Part shown: piece after piece, positions 25,889 through 34,666 of the stretch
Position numbering within the stretch: the first letter of the stretch is position 1
How the letters are laid out: each line of letters starts with the position of its first letter
Source of the DNA: Romboutsia sedimentorum
GTDB lineage: Bacteria; Bacillota; Clostridia; Peptostreptococcales; Peptostreptococcaceae
Direction: 5' to 3'
Assembly (NCBI RefSeq): GCF_030131845.1
Contig: NZ_JASKYM010000002.1
Span: 62,001-126,000, forward strand
Length of the DNA stretch: 64,000 nt
Position numbers and translations under genes: made by a program
Notes under the pieces: generated by a model
Told to the model about the DNA's origin: nothing
Database searches by the model: none
What the model saw: the letters and a program-made list of their open reading frames with translations, nothing else

Positions 25889-25921
25889 TAAAAGCGCTAA
25901 TTTAAATATTAGCGTTTTTTT
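25889..25921 (+). terminator. Intrinsic terminator after hpt
   Basis: A stem of CGCTAA (25895-25900) with TTAGCG (25909-25914), extended by A-T pairs, is followed by seven T. Confidence 0.85.
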
Positions 25922-26008
25922 ATTTGATATAAGTTGAATAAATATGTATAAATAAATAAAAAATTTAGGTATAATTGCATAAGAGACAAAAAATTGGGAG
26001 GCAAAAAA

Positions 26009-26905
26009 ATGGATATTCAATTAAGTATATTACAATTTTTTCAAGGTGTAAGATCTCCGATATTAGATGCTATATTTTTAATATTTACAATAAGCACCGA
26101 ATTACCAGTTATTGTATTGATTACTACATTAATGTACTGGTGTTTAAATAAAGAATATGGTCAGAAAATTTTATTTTCACTAATTGGCAATATAACAGTA
26201 AATACAGGAATAAAAGAATTTTTTAAAGCTACAAGACCGATAGGAACAAAAGGCATAAAATCTATGAGGGTATCAACTGCAACAGGATATTCTTTTCCAA
26301 GTGGACACACTCAAAGTGCTACTTCCTTTTGGGTGAGTTTAATATCAATATTTAAAACAAGCTGGGTAACTTTAATTGGTATTACAATGATTTTAGGTGT
26401 TGGTATATCAAGATTATACTTAGCAGTACACTGGCCTATAGATGTGTTTTGTGGATGGATATTTGGGATAATAGTTGCTATTTTATTTGGCAAAATATTT
26501 GATTATGTTCATAAAAATAAAAAGTATTGGATTTTATTTTTAATAGTAGGATTATTTGCACTAGGATTATTTTTAGTAAATAGTGAAACTTATATAAAAG
26601 TGCTTGGATTATTAAGTGGATTCGTATTAGGATATATAGTTGAAGATAATTTTATACAGTTTGAAACTAATGATAACAACAAAGGTAAAATTAATTTTAG
26701 TAGTAAAAAAAATAATATAATAAAAATAAATATATATAGATTTTTGATAGGGATAATAACGCTAGGTGCGATGTATTTAGGGCTTAAATATATTATGCCG
26801 GAGGATGACATATTTAATTACATAAGATATACAATACTTGTATTTTATGGAGTAGCAGGTGTTCCAGCATTATTTAAACTATTTAAATTAGATAAAAAAT
26901 ATTAA
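26009..26905 (+). CDS. PAP2-family membrane phosphatase
   Basis: A 298-residue membrane phosphatase. The three PAP2 motifs are present in order: KEFFKATRP (about 72-80), SFPSGHTQSA (about 97-106) and SRLYLAVHWPIDVFCG (about 136-151). They include the two catalytic histidines and the arginine. About eight membrane segments are present. Substrates of this family include undecaprenyl diphosphate and phosphatidate. A C-terminal membrane extension beyond the PAP2 core is present. Start ATG 26009 follows GGGAGG; the upstream TTG at 25994 lies before that site. The flavoprotein gene follows 14 bases later, in one unit. Confidence 0.92.
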   Translation: MDIQLSILQFFQGVRSPILDAIFLIFTISTELPVIVLITTLMYWCLNKEYGQKILFSLIGNITVNTGIKEFFKATRPIGTKGIKSMRVSTATGYSFPSGHTQSATSFWVSLISIFKTSWVTLIGITMILGVGISRLYLAVHWPIDVFCGWIFGIIVAILFGKIFDYVHKNKKYWILFLIVGLFALGLFLVNSETYIKVLGLLSGFVLGYIVEDNFIQFETNDNNKGKINFSSKKNNIIKINIYRFLIGIITLGAMYLGLKYIMPEDDIFNYIRYTILVFYGVAGVPALFKLFKLDKKY

Positions 26906-26918
26906 AAGAGGTGCGATT

Positions 26919-28145
26919 TTGAAAAAAGTAGTAATAATAGGAGCAGGAGCAGCAGGTATGATGGCAGCTTCTGTAGCAGCGGATAGAGGACTAGACGTAA
27001 CTTTAGTTGAGAAAAATAATAGAGTAGGAAGAAAAATTTTAATAACAGGAAAAGGTAGATGTAACATAACTAGTGATTGTGAAATAGAGGAACTAATAGA
27101 AAATGTACCTACTAATGGTAAATTTTTATATAGTGCATTTTATACTTTTACAAATGATGATGTTATATCTATGTTTGAAAATCTTGGTGTAAAAACAAAA
27201 ACTGAAAGAGGAAAAAGAGTATTTCCAGAAAGTGATAAAGCACATGATGTAGCTAATGCACTAGAAAAACAAATCAAAAATAAAAAAGTAGATATAATAT
27301 TAAATGCAAAAGTAGATAAAATAGTATGTAGGGATAATAAAATAGAAAAAGTTATTTTAAATAACAAAAAAGAAATAAAATGTGAATCTGTAATAATAGC
27401 TACAGGAGGACTTAGTTATCCTCTTACAGGTTCTACTGGTGATGGATATAAGTTTGCTAAGTCTGTGGGTCATACAGTAACTGATATCAAACCATCATTA
27501 ATAGGCATGGAAGTTCAAGAAAAATTTATAGAAGAACTAGAAAAGTTATCGCTTAGAAATATAGCTATTAGCGTTTATAATAGTAAAAATAAAAAAGTAT
27601 ACGATGATTTTGGAGAACTTGAATTTACTAAATATGGACTTGATGGTCCAGTAATTAAATCAGCTAGTTGCAGAATGAAAGATACTAGTAAAGAAAATTA
27701 TAAAATAGCTATAGACTTAAAACCTGCACTAGACGAAGAAAAGTTAGACAGAAGAATACAGAAAGACTTCCAAAAATATACAAATAAGAAATTTGAAAAA
27801 GCTTTAGACGACTTATTACCTAAAAAATTAATACCGATAATAATAAAATTAAGTGAGATAGATAAAGAACTTGTAGTACATCAAATATCTAGAGAACAAA
27901 GAAAAAAATTAGTACATGTATTAAAGAACTTCACTTTCACATTAAAAAGATATAGACCTATAGAAGAAGCAATAATAACATCTGGTGGAATAAAGGTAAG
28001 TGAAATAAATTCAAGTACTATGGAATCTAAATTAGTAGAAGGATTATTCTTTGCTGGTGAAGTTATAGATGTTGATGCGTATACTGGAGGATTCAATCTT
28101 CAAATAGCATTTTCAACAGGATATTTAGCAGGATATTATTGTTAG
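26919..28145 (+). CDS. HI0933/YhiN-family FAD-dependent oxidoreductase
   Basis: A 408-residue flavoprotein. It has the dinucleotide-binding motif VVIIGAGAAGMMAA (4-17), then VEKNNRVGRKILITGKGRCNIT, the family hallmark, GGLSYPLTGSTGDGY (about 165-179) and the C-terminal FFAGEVIDVDAYTGGFNLQIAFSTG. The family includes BaiN, implicated in bile-acid dehydroxylation in other clostridia, but most members have no known substrate. The start is TTG 26919 with GAGGTG upstream. It is coupled to the PAP2 gene. Confidence 0.9.
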   Translation: MKKVVIIGAGAAGMMAASVAADRGLDVTLVEKNNRVGRKILITGKGRCNITSDCEIEELIENVPTNGKFLYSAFYTFTNDDVISMFENLGVKTKTERGKRVFPESDKAHDVANALEKQIKNKKVDIILNAKVDKIVCRDNKIEKVILNNKKEIKCESVIIATGGLSYPLTGSTGDGYKFAKSVGHTVTDIKPSLIGMEVQEKFIEELEKLSLRNIAISVYNSKNKKVYDDFGELEFTKYGLDGPVIKSASCRMKDTSKENYKIAIDLKPALDEEKLDRRIQKDFQKYTNKKFEKALDDLLPKKLIPIIIKLSEIDKELVVHQISREQRKKLVHVLKNFTFTLKRYRPIEEAIITSGGIKVSEINSSTMESKLVEGLFFAGEVIDVDAYTGGFNLQIAFSTGYLAGYYC

Positions 28146-28249
28146 ATAAAGCATTATGTTTGTGGTAAATATTACCGAGGATTAAAATTTTGTAACTTCA
28201 TATAATACTATCAAGCAACAAAATTATATCAGAAAGAAGGTAACTAACA

Positions 28250-28462
28250 ATGACAAATACTAACAATAAAAAAGCAGTACCTCAAGCTAAACAAGCTTTA
28301 AACCAAATGAAATTAGAAATAGCTAATGAACTTGGTATGCAAAACTATCAAGAAGCAGACAAAGGAAATCTTACTGCTAGAGAGAATGGTTATGTTGGTG
28401 GATACATGACTAAAAAATTAGTTGAAATGGCTGAACAACAAATGGCTGGAAAACAACAATAG
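28250..28462 (+). CDS. Alpha/beta-type small acid-soluble spore protein
   Basis: A 70-residue spore DNA-binding protein that protects DNA in the dormant spore. It has the GPR protease site in KLEIANELG (about 26-34) and the C-terminal family segment GNLTARENGYVGGYMTKKLVEMAEQQ. Sequence and length are typical of SspA/SspB of Clostridioides. It shows that the organism forms endospores. A strong ribosome site precedes ATG 28250. Expression is expected in the forespore under sigma-G, and a CATATAATA element near 28198 could be part of that promoter, but this is only suggestive. A very strong hairpin terminator follows. Confidence 0.96.
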   Translation: MTNTNNKKAVPQAKQALNQMKLEIANELGMQNYQEADKGNLTARENGYVGGYMTKKLVEMAEQQMAGKQQ

Positions 28463-28480
28463 TAAATTATTAAATAAATA

Positions 28481-28528
28481 AAAAAGTGTATTTTAAGTTA
28501 TCTAGGTAACTTAAAATACACTTTTTTT
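28481..28528 (+). terminator. Strong terminator after the SASP gene
   Basis: A perfect 20-bp stem (28481-28500 with 28507-28526) has a 6-base loop and a T-run. Confidence 0.95.
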
Positions 28529-28623
28529 ATTGAAAAAAATGTGGAATTTAAAACACAGGATTGGATAAAAAAAATATAGATGGATAAAATAAATAAGAAT
28601 AAATTATATAAGGAGTGATACAT

Positions 28624-28794
28624 ATGTCTACTATAAACTTTGAAGAAGTAAAAACTAAATTTATAAATGCAGACTTAGATGAAAAGATTCGTATTTATAC
28701 AACAACAGAAGGATTGTCAGTAACTGAATTTAAAGAACTACTAAAATACTATCCAATACAATACTTATCTAAATTAGAAAAGGCATTAGGATAA
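28624..28794 (+). CDS. Small protein of 56 residues, unknown function
   Basis: ATG 28624 to TAA 28794 encodes a 56-residue acidic, probably helical protein (starts MSTINFEEVKTKFINAD, ends YLSKLEKALG). A good ribosome site AAGGAGTG sits eight bases upstream and a terminator directly follows the stop. Those bounds support it as a real gene. No family is recognised. It is next to a spore protein gene. Confidence 0.75.
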   Translation: MSTINFEEVKTKFINADLDEKIRIYTTTEGLSVTEFKELLKYYPIQYLSKLEKALG

Positions 28795-28797
28795 AAT

Positions 28798-28831
28798 AAT
28801 AAGCTACCTATTAAGGTAGCTTATTATTTTT
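28798..28831. terminator. Terminator after the 56-residue protein
   Basis: A stem of AATAAGCTACCT (28798-28809) with AGGTAGCTTATT (28814-28825), then a T-run. It also faces the convergent gene at 28855. Confidence 0.9.
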
Positions 28832-28854
28832 TTACAAGTTAATAAAATTAAATT

Positions 28855-29328
28855 TTAATTTGGTTTAGGTCTATTAACGTAGTTATAAATTCTTTCGTTT
28901 CCTAAATCAATAGCTCCTGTACTTATATACTTTATCAATATATCTACATCATTAGCTGTTAAGTATTGATAAGGTATATATAGACTGTAATCATTAGAAG
29001 CTAATAAATTTTTAAGCTGAATTTTTTGAGGAATACTTGGTTTTTCGGGAATAGTTTTATTTTTTTTCTTTTTGCCATTTGATAAATCCTCATTTTGCAT
29101 ATGTATTAATGTCTGAATGTAGTCAATATATGATAACTTAAAGTCTTGTTGAGTTAAGGTATTTTCATCTAAGAAATCATCAATCATTCCATCAGATAAA
29201 ATATTTTCCGCGAACTTATCAGCAGTTATTTTACCTGTGACGATACCCTTTTGATATTTACGAAGAACCTTTTTGGTATAACCATATATTTTACTACGAG
29301 TTTCTAGATCAAGTTGTTCAATTTGCAC
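28855..29328 (-). CDS. Conserved-looking protein of unknown function (157 residues)
   Basis: A soluble, charged protein with a helical N-terminal half (LDLETRSKIYGYTKKVLRKY), a lysine-rich linker (GKKKKNKTIPEKPS) and a C-terminal segment with YIPYQYLTANDVDILIKYIS. No family is recognised. The start chosen is GTG 29328, which has AAAGGAGTGG at normal spacing. The longer frame from GTG 29337 would start inside the ribosome site. It is divergent from the membrane-protein gene at 29446. Confidence 0.6.
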   Translation of the reverse strand: MQIEQLDLETRSKIYGYTKKVLRKYQKGIVTGKITADKFAENILSDGMIDDFLDENTLTQQDFKLSYIDYIQTLIHMQNEDLSNGKKKKNKTIPEKPSIPQKIQLKNLLASNDYSLYIPYQYLTANDVDILIKYISTGAIDLGNERIYNYVNRPKPN

Positions 29329-29445
29329 AAAAACCACTCCTTTGGTGTTAATCTTAAAAGATTTTCTCTTTATTTAGTATTGACAAGTATAAAAAATATT
29401 ATAATTGTAAAAATTACAAATATATGTAAAAGGAGTGATTTGAAT

Positions 29446-29919
29446 ATGATAAACGGGATAATTAAGTTGTTTTACTCAGAAATAGTAAAAACAAAAATGA
29501 AAGGAATGCCAAGTTCAGAGTATAAACTAAGGGATGAGTGTAAGGAAATAAGAAACATTACCTTAAAAATAGATAGCATATTTTTAAAATTTATTAAACT
29601 AATAATAGCTATGATTATACTTATGTTAGCTTTTAATGTAAATACCATATTCGGTATAGGAACATTTTTATTAGAGATAGCTTACATAACATACAAAATA
29701 AAGTTAGAAAATAAAGTTAGAGAAAGTATCGAAAATATAAAAAATAATATAGAGTTACCTAAAATGGACTCAGTTAGTGAGAAAAGCAAATCAGGGCTAA
29801 ATGTCCTTGTAACACTTTTGTTAATTGGATTAATAACTAAATTTAACATAATAATAGTTGCTAGTTTTATCACGGTTTTTGTATTTACTATAAAAGACAT
29901 ATATAGTAATATAAAATAA
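29446..29919 (+). CDS. Small membrane protein of unknown function (157 residues)
   Basis: There are two hydrophobic regions, about residues 45-85 (FLKFIKLIIAMIILMLAF, then a second span) and about 112-150 (LNVLVTLLLIGLITKF, then IIIVASFITVFVF). A charged stretch lies between them, so three or four membrane passes are likely. Start ATG 29446 follows AAAGGAGTG; the longer open frame upstream lacks a ribosome site and overlaps the divergent gene. It ends 28 bases before the SpoIIE-type phosphatase and may be cotranscribed. No family is recognised. Confidence 0.6.
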   Translation: MINGIIKLFYSEIVKTKMKGMPSSEYKLRDECKEIRNITLKIDSIFLKFIKLIIAMIILMLAFNVNTIFGIGTFLLEIAYITYKIKLENKVRESIENIKNNIELPKMDSVSEKSKSGLNVLVTLLLIGLITKFNIIIVASFITVFVFTIKDIYSNIK

Positions 29920-29947
29920 ACTGATAAATTAGGGGGAGAGGACTTAA

Positions 29948-31720
29948 ATGAGTAATTCTAACAATGACAATTATAAAATGAAAAACTTAGTAGATATATC
30001 TACTATGGTAACACAATCAACAGACTTTTTTACTATAAAAGACAAAATAGTAGAAAAGATGCTTGAAATGGTCCATCCAACTAAGGCATGTGTAAATTTA
30101 TTTTATAAAAATAATTACCAACATGCCTATTTAGTGTGTTCACAAACACTAGAGTATATACCAAAAGTATTTCCAATGAATAGCCCAAGAGGTGTAAAAA
30201 TAGATTTTAGCGATTATCCTGCTTATATACATGAAGCTGTTAAAGATAAAAAAATAGTATATATAGAGAATATATTTGAAGATGATAGAGCTAAAGAAGA
30301 AAGAGAATTAGCTAAAGCTGAAGGATATGTAGGAAGGATTATTTTCCCATTTGTTATAAATAACGCAGTTGTAGGATTTATGACTTGTTTTTTAACTGAA
30401 GAAGACTTTTTAACACAACCAGATATAGACTTTATATCTTCTGTATCATCTTTAATAAGTTTATCAATAGATATAACTAACAAAAATAATAATAATCAGC
30501 TTATAATTCATAAATTAAGAGGAGCTATAAGTTCTATAAATGAAGCCACAAAAAAGCTATACCTTAATAAAAATATAAATGGATTCTTAGAGCATTTAAG
30601 TAAACAAGCTTGTAATATTACAAATAGTAAAGAAGCTATAATAGTTATAAATGAAAAAGAATATAAAAATAGAGCGGTAAGTTGTTACAATAGTGAGCAA
30701 AAAAACCAAATAAATGTATATCCAATAATAGAGGACATCTTATCTAAAGATGATATGGGTAGTTACTTAAACAATATAGAAAATAAAGATAGTGATGTAA
30801 ATAAGTTAGAAAGCTATATATATTATAAGTTAAAAGATAAAAATGATACTATCGGATGTATAGTATGTGCAAACAGTAAAAACTACACTAATGATGATTT
30901 AAATATATTAAGTGTATTAGCCAAGCAAGTTTCAGTAGGTATGCAACTTTATAAGTACAATGTTGAAGAAGTTAAACATAAGGTGTTAGCAAATGAGCTT
31001 AATCTTTTAAATAAACAGCAAAAACTTATAATGGATAAAAGTGAAATGGAATGTAATGAACAAAAGGAATTAAGTTATTATCATAAGCCAGCAAGAGTAG
31101 TAGGCGGAGATTTTTACTATGCTATGAGAGTTGATGAGGATAACATAGTTTATATAGTAGCTGATGTTATGGGGCATGGTATGGTATCAAACTATGTAGT
31201 AGCTATGGTAAAAGGTGCTTTTAAAGTACTTTGTCATCAATTTAAAACACCAGGTGAAATAATGACCAATTTAAATAAAATTTTATATGATGAGTTTGAT
31301 AAAATGGGAGTTTTCACTACTTGTTTAATAAGTATGATTAATACAAAAGAAAATACTTTAATAACATCAAATGCAGGTCATTATAGTCCTATAATGGTAA
31401 GAAAAGATGGTTCTTTGGTAGAAAACTTAAACTGTAAAAAAGGAATACCAATAGGGATAATACAGGACTCTGATTACGTTAATAATGTTCATGAAATAAA
31501 AGATTATCCAATGGTTTGTATGTATACAGATGGGATACTTGAGATAAATAATAAAGAAAAAGAAGAGTATGGAATAGATAGGCTAGAAAAATTCCTACAA
31601 AATAATTTTAGATTCACTAAACAAGCAGTGCTTGAAAACTTAAAAATAGACCTAAAAGAATTTTCGGGAACTGATAATTATGAAGATGATATATTAGTTG
31701 TAATGTTAAAAGATAAGTAG
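29948..31720 (+). CDS. GAF-domain PP2C (SpoIIE-type) serine phosphatase
   Basis: A 590-residue cytoplasmic signalling phosphatase. An N-terminal GAF-like domain covers about 15-175 and a second GAF-like region about 200-345. A coiled-coil linker follows, then a SpoIIE/PPM phosphatase domain covers about 370-590. Metal-binding aspartates are in ARVVGGDFYYAMRVDED and VADVMGHGMVSNYVVA, with further motifs TSNAGHYSP and MYTDGILEINN. Such proteins usually dephosphorylate an anti-anti-sigma STAS protein in a partner-switching pathway. No anti-sigma or STAS gene is adjacent; the STAS-like protein at 12512 is far away. Ribosome site GGGGGAGAGG. It is followed 10 bases later by a flavin reductase gene. 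Confidence 0.9.
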   Translation: MSNSNNDNYKMKNLVDISTMVTQSTDFFTIKDKIVEKMLEMVHPTKACVNLFYKNNYQHAYLVCSQTLEYIPKVFPMNSPRGVKIDFSDYPAYIHEAVKDKKIVYIENIFEDDRAKEERELAKAEGYVGRIIFPFVINNAVVGFMTCFLTEEDFLTQPDIDFISSVSSLISLSIDITNKNNNNQLIIHKLRGAISSINEATKKLYLNKNINGFLEHLSKQACNITNSKEAIIVINEKEYKNRAVSCYNSEQKNQINVYPIIEDILSKDDMGSYLNNIENKDSDVNKLESYIYYKLKDKNDTIGCIVCANSKNYTNDDLNILSVLAKQVSVGMQLYKYNVEEVKHKVLANELNLLNKQQKLIMDKSEMECNEQKELSYYHKPARVVGGDFYYAMRVDEDNIVYIVADVMGHGMVSNYVVAMVKGAFKVLCHQFKTPGEIMTNLNKILYDEFDKMGVFTTCLISMINTKENTLITSNAGHYSPIMVRKDGSLVENLNCKKGIPIGIIQDSDYVNNVHEIKDYPMVCMYTDGILEINNKEKEEYGIDRLEKFLQNNFRFTKQAVLENLKIDLKEFSGTDNYEDDILVVMLKDK

Positions 31721-31730
31721 GGGGGATAAA

Positions 31731-32324
31731 ATGAACAAAGAGATTTTAATAATAAATGGAAGCCCAAGAAAAAATAAAAACTGTTTTCAATTATGCAGTG
31801 AAATAAGTAATAAGCTAAGTGAAAATAACATAAGTAGTGAAACATTTGATATATACGATATGAATATTGAATATTGTACAGCTTGTGGTTTTTGTGATAA
31901 AACAGGTTATTGCAAGATAAAAGATGATATGACTAAAATGTATGATATGTTTGATAAAGCAAAAGGGGTAATAGTTATAAGCCCAGTACATTTTGACTGT
32001 GTATCAGCTAAAGTAAAAACAGTTGTAGACAGAACTCAAGCTATATATGCAAGTAAATACGTATTAAACAAATCATCTATAGATAGAAACAAAAAACGTA
32101 TAGGAATGTATATTGCAGTAGGTGGGTCTACACCTTATGAAACTCAATTTATGGGTGGACAAATAGTAATGGACTTTTTCTTTAAAAGTATAAACAACAA
32201 GTTGTTATACAATCTTCATTTAAATAATACTGATAAGAAAAATTACAAAGAAAATGAACAGTTTAAAACTATTTTAAGTGAAAACTTAGAAAATTATATA
32301 AAAGATATAAAAAAGCTTGATTAA
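31731..32324 (+). CDS. NADPH-dependent FMN reductase / iron-sulfur flavoprotein-like
   Basis: A 197-residue flavodoxin-fold protein. It has the FMN-binding loop INGSPRKNKNC (9-19), a compact cysteine cluster YCTACGFCDKTGYCKIKDDM (about 44-63) typical of the Isf-like subgroup, and SPVHFDCVSAKVKTVVDR. The cysteines could bind a 4Fe-4S cluster. It is probably a redox protein reducing quinones, nitro compounds or oxygen species. It is coupled to the phosphatase gene. Its stop codon lies within the loop of a hairpin terminator before aroC. Confidence 0.88.
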   Translation: MNKEILIINGSPRKNKNCFQLCSEISNKLSENNISSETFDIYDMNIEYCTACGFCDKTGYCKIKDDMTKMYDMFDKAKGVIVISPVHFDCVSAKVKTVVDRTQAIYASKYVLNKSSIDRNKKRIGMYIAVGGSTPYETQFMGGQIVMDFFFKSINNKLLYNLHLNNTDKKNYKENEQFKTILSENLENYIKDIKKLD

Positions 32325-32337
32325 TCAGGCTTTTTTG
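32310..32337 (+). terminator. Terminator overlapping the flavoprotein stop codon
   Basis: A stem of AAAAGC-TTGA with TCA-GGCTTTT (32310-32320 with 32325-32335) has the TAA stop in its loop and six T after. It separates the flavoprotein from aroC, whose ribosome site follows immediately. Confidence 0.82.
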
Positions 32338-32351
32338 TATAGGAGGATAAA

Positions 32352-33521
32352 ATGCTTAGATATTTAAGTAGTGGAGAATCACATGGACAAAGTTTAATAT
32401 CAATATTAGATGGAGTACCTTCTAATATTGAATTAAATATAGATGAAATAAATCACGAGCTAAAGAAAAGACAAGGTGGATATGGTCGTGGTGGGAGAAT
32501 GAAAATAGAACAAGATAAAATAAATATATTAGGTGGAGTTAGAGGCAAAAAAACTTTAGGTGGACCTATAAGTATAGAAGTAAAAAACAAAGACTATGAA
32601 AATTGGACAAAGTATATGAATCCAATGGAAGAAGTTGACTTTGAAAGCAAGAAAGTAGACAATGTTAGACCGGGTCATGCAGATTTAGTTGGATGTCTAA
32701 AATATGATTTTGATGATGCTAGAAATGTACTTGAAAGATCTAGTGCAAGAGAAACTGCAAGTAGGGTTGCAATAGGAGCTATTTGTAAGCAAATACTTAA
32801 AAACTTTGATATAAACTTTACATCTCATGTTGTACAAATTGGAAGTGTATCACATAAAAATGTATATAATTTTGATTATATAAAAGAAAACGTAGATAAT
32901 AGTGAAGTTAGATGTGTAGATAAAAGTTTAGAAGAAAAAATAATAAAAGAAATAGATAAAGTAAAGGCTCAAGGAGATACCTTAGGTGGCGTGATAGAAG
33001 TAAGAGTAAAAAATGTTATTCCAGGTTTAGGTTCATACACTCACTTTGATAAAAAAATAGATGGAGAACTAGCAATGCATCTAATGGGAACTCAAGCTAT
33101 AAAAGGTGTAGAAATTGGAATAGGATTTGATGTTAGTAGTTTACCAGGATCTGAGGTTATGGATGAAATTTATTATAATGAAGAAGCTGGAATAAAAAGG
33201 AGTACTAACAGACTAGGTGGTATAGAAGGTGGAATGACTACAGGGGATGAAATAATAATTAGATGTGCTATGAAACCAATACCTACTTTATATAAGCCTC
33301 TTAATTCAATAAATGTAAATTCTCTACAAAGTTATGTAGCAAGTATTGAAAGGTCTGATAATTGTGCAGTACCAGCGTGTAGTGTAGTTTGTGAGAATGT
33401 AGTAGCCTTTGTTATTTGTAAGCATTTCTTAGATAAAATAGGTGGAGATAATTTAAATGACTTAAAGTCAAACTATGATTCATATCTAAAAAGGTTAGGT
33501 GAAAGAGGATGGAAAAAATAA
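32352..33521 (+). CDS. aroC: Chorismate synthase
   Basis: A 389-residue FMN-dependent enzyme making chorismate from 5-enolpyruvylshikimate-3-phosphate, the last common step of aromatic synthesis. It begins LRYLSSGESHGQSL with the family SGESHG motif. GGRMKIEQD, RPGHADLVG and SARETASRVAIGA are all visible. GTQAIKGVEIGIGF follows, and the C-terminal region has the CAMKPIPTLYKPL pattern. Length is normal. ATG 32352 follows TAGGAGG. It overlaps aroB by 13 bases, indicating translational coupling. It is first in an aroC-aroB-aroA unit. Confidence 0.97.
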   Translation: MLRYLSSGESHGQSLISILDGVPSNIELNIDEINHELKKRQGGYGRGGRMKIEQDKINILGGVRGKKTLGGPISIEVKNKDYENWTKYMNPMEEVDFESKKVDNVRPGHADLVGCLKYDFDDARNVLERSSARETASRVAIGAICKQILKNFDINFTSHVVQIGSVSHKNVYNFDYIKENVDNSEVRCVDKSLEEKIIKEIDKVKAQGDTLGGVIEVRVKNVIPGLGSYTHFDKKIDGELAMHLMGTQAIKGVEIGIGFDVSSLPGSEVMDEIYYNEEAGIKRSTNRLGGIEGGMTTGDEIIIRCAMKPIPTLYKPLNSINVNSLQSYVASIERSDNCAVPACSVVCENVVAFVICKHFLDKIGGDNLNDLKSNYDSYLKRLGERGWKK

Positions 33522-34666
33522 CAAATTCTGTTTGTAATGTAGTTATAGACAAAAGCTATAGAAATTTTAATGAAGCTTTAAGTATATTTCACAATAAAAT
33601 AAATTATAATATAAATGATATATATGATGAAATCTTAATAATAAGTGACCAAAATGTATACAACAATGTAGTAGATGAATTAGTTGAAAGTATAAAAGCT
33701 AAATTTATATATGAGTATATAGTTATGCCAGGAGAGAATTCCAAATGTTTAGATGTATATGAGCAAATAATGAATTACTGTGTAAAAATAAACTTATCTA
33801 GAAAATCAGTTATAATTGCAGTCGGTGGAGGTGTTGTTGGAGACTTAGCTGGATACATAGCATCTACTTATATGAGAGGAATTGATGTTATACAAGTCCC
33901 AACAAGCTTACTAGCACAAGTAGATTCATCAATAGGTGGAAAAACTGGTATAAATTTAGGGAAAGTAAAAAATATTATAGGTTCTTTTTATCAACCTAAA
34001 CTTACATATATAAATGTAGATGCACTAAAGAGTTTACCGCAAAATGAATTTATAAGTGGAATGGCTGAAGTAATAAAATATTCTATAATTTATGATTATG
34101 AGTTTTTAGATTATTTAATAGAAAATAGTGAAGCTATATTAAATAGAGATAATGAATGTTTATATTACATAGTAAAAAAATGTGCAAGTATAAAAGTAGA
34201 AGTAGTAGAAAAAGATGAAAAAGAAGGCGGACTTAGAAAAATACTAAACTTTGGACATACCTTTGGGCATGGAGTAGAAAAACTTTGCAATATAAGTCAT
34301 GGAGATGCAGTTAACATAGGTATGAACATGGCGTTTAAGTTAGCCTTAGATGAAAAATTAATATTAAATGATTATTATGAAAAGTTTATAAAAGTTTCTA
34401 ATTTATTTAATCTTCCTCTTAATTTCAAAAGCGATACAAATGATTATTATGAAGACTTTGATAATGATAGCTTTAAAGAATGTAGCTTAGATAAAGATGA
34501 AGATATTTTAATAAATGAAATTTTAAATATAATGAAAAGTGATAAAAAAAATAGTTTTGGTAAAATAAATTTAGTTTTACCAGTTAAGTTAGGTGAAGTT
34601 AAAATTATAGATAACATAGAAGAAGAAAAAATACTACATATAATAAGGAAGTGCAAAAATGCTTAA
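33509..34666 (+). CDS. aroB: 3-dehydroquinate synthase
   Basis: A 385-residue NAD-dependent enzyme converting DAHP to 3-dehydroquinate. The NAD and metal regions are seen in IIAVGGGVVGDLAGYIASTY (about 105-124) and VPTSLLAQVDSSIGGKTGIN. The zinc ligand histidines lie in LNFGHTFGHGVEKL. It is slightly longer than many family members because of an acidic insert near residues 310-330. The start overlaps the end of aroC and the end overlaps aroA by 8 bases. Confidence 0.96.
   Translation: MEKITNSVCNVVIDKSYRNFNEALSIFHNKINYNINDIYDEILIISDQNVYNNVVDELVESIKAKFIYEYIVMPGENSKCLDVYEQIMNYCVKINLSRKSVIIAVGGGVVGDLAGYIASTYMRGIDVIQVPTSLLAQVDSSIGGKTGINLGKVKNIIGSFYQPKLTYINVDALKSLPQNEFISGMAEVIKYSIIYDYEFLDYLIENSEAILNRDNECLYYIVKKCASIKVEVVEKDEKEGGLRKILNFGHTFGHGVEKLCNISHGDAVNIGMNMAFKLALDEKLILNDYYEKFIKVSNLFNLPLNFKSDTNDYYEDFDNDSFKECSLDKDEDILINEILNIMKSDKKNSFGKINLVLPVKLGEVKIIDNIEEEKILHIIRKCKNA

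Noticed and set aside
28855-29337. Possible toxin-antitoxin pair with the 56-residue protein
   Set aside because: The two genes are convergent, separated by a terminator, and show no toxin or antitoxin motif.
29314-29445. N-terminal extension of the membrane protein at 29446
   Set aside because: The extension overlaps the divergent gene and lacks a ribosome site, while AAAGGAGTG stands before ATG 29446.
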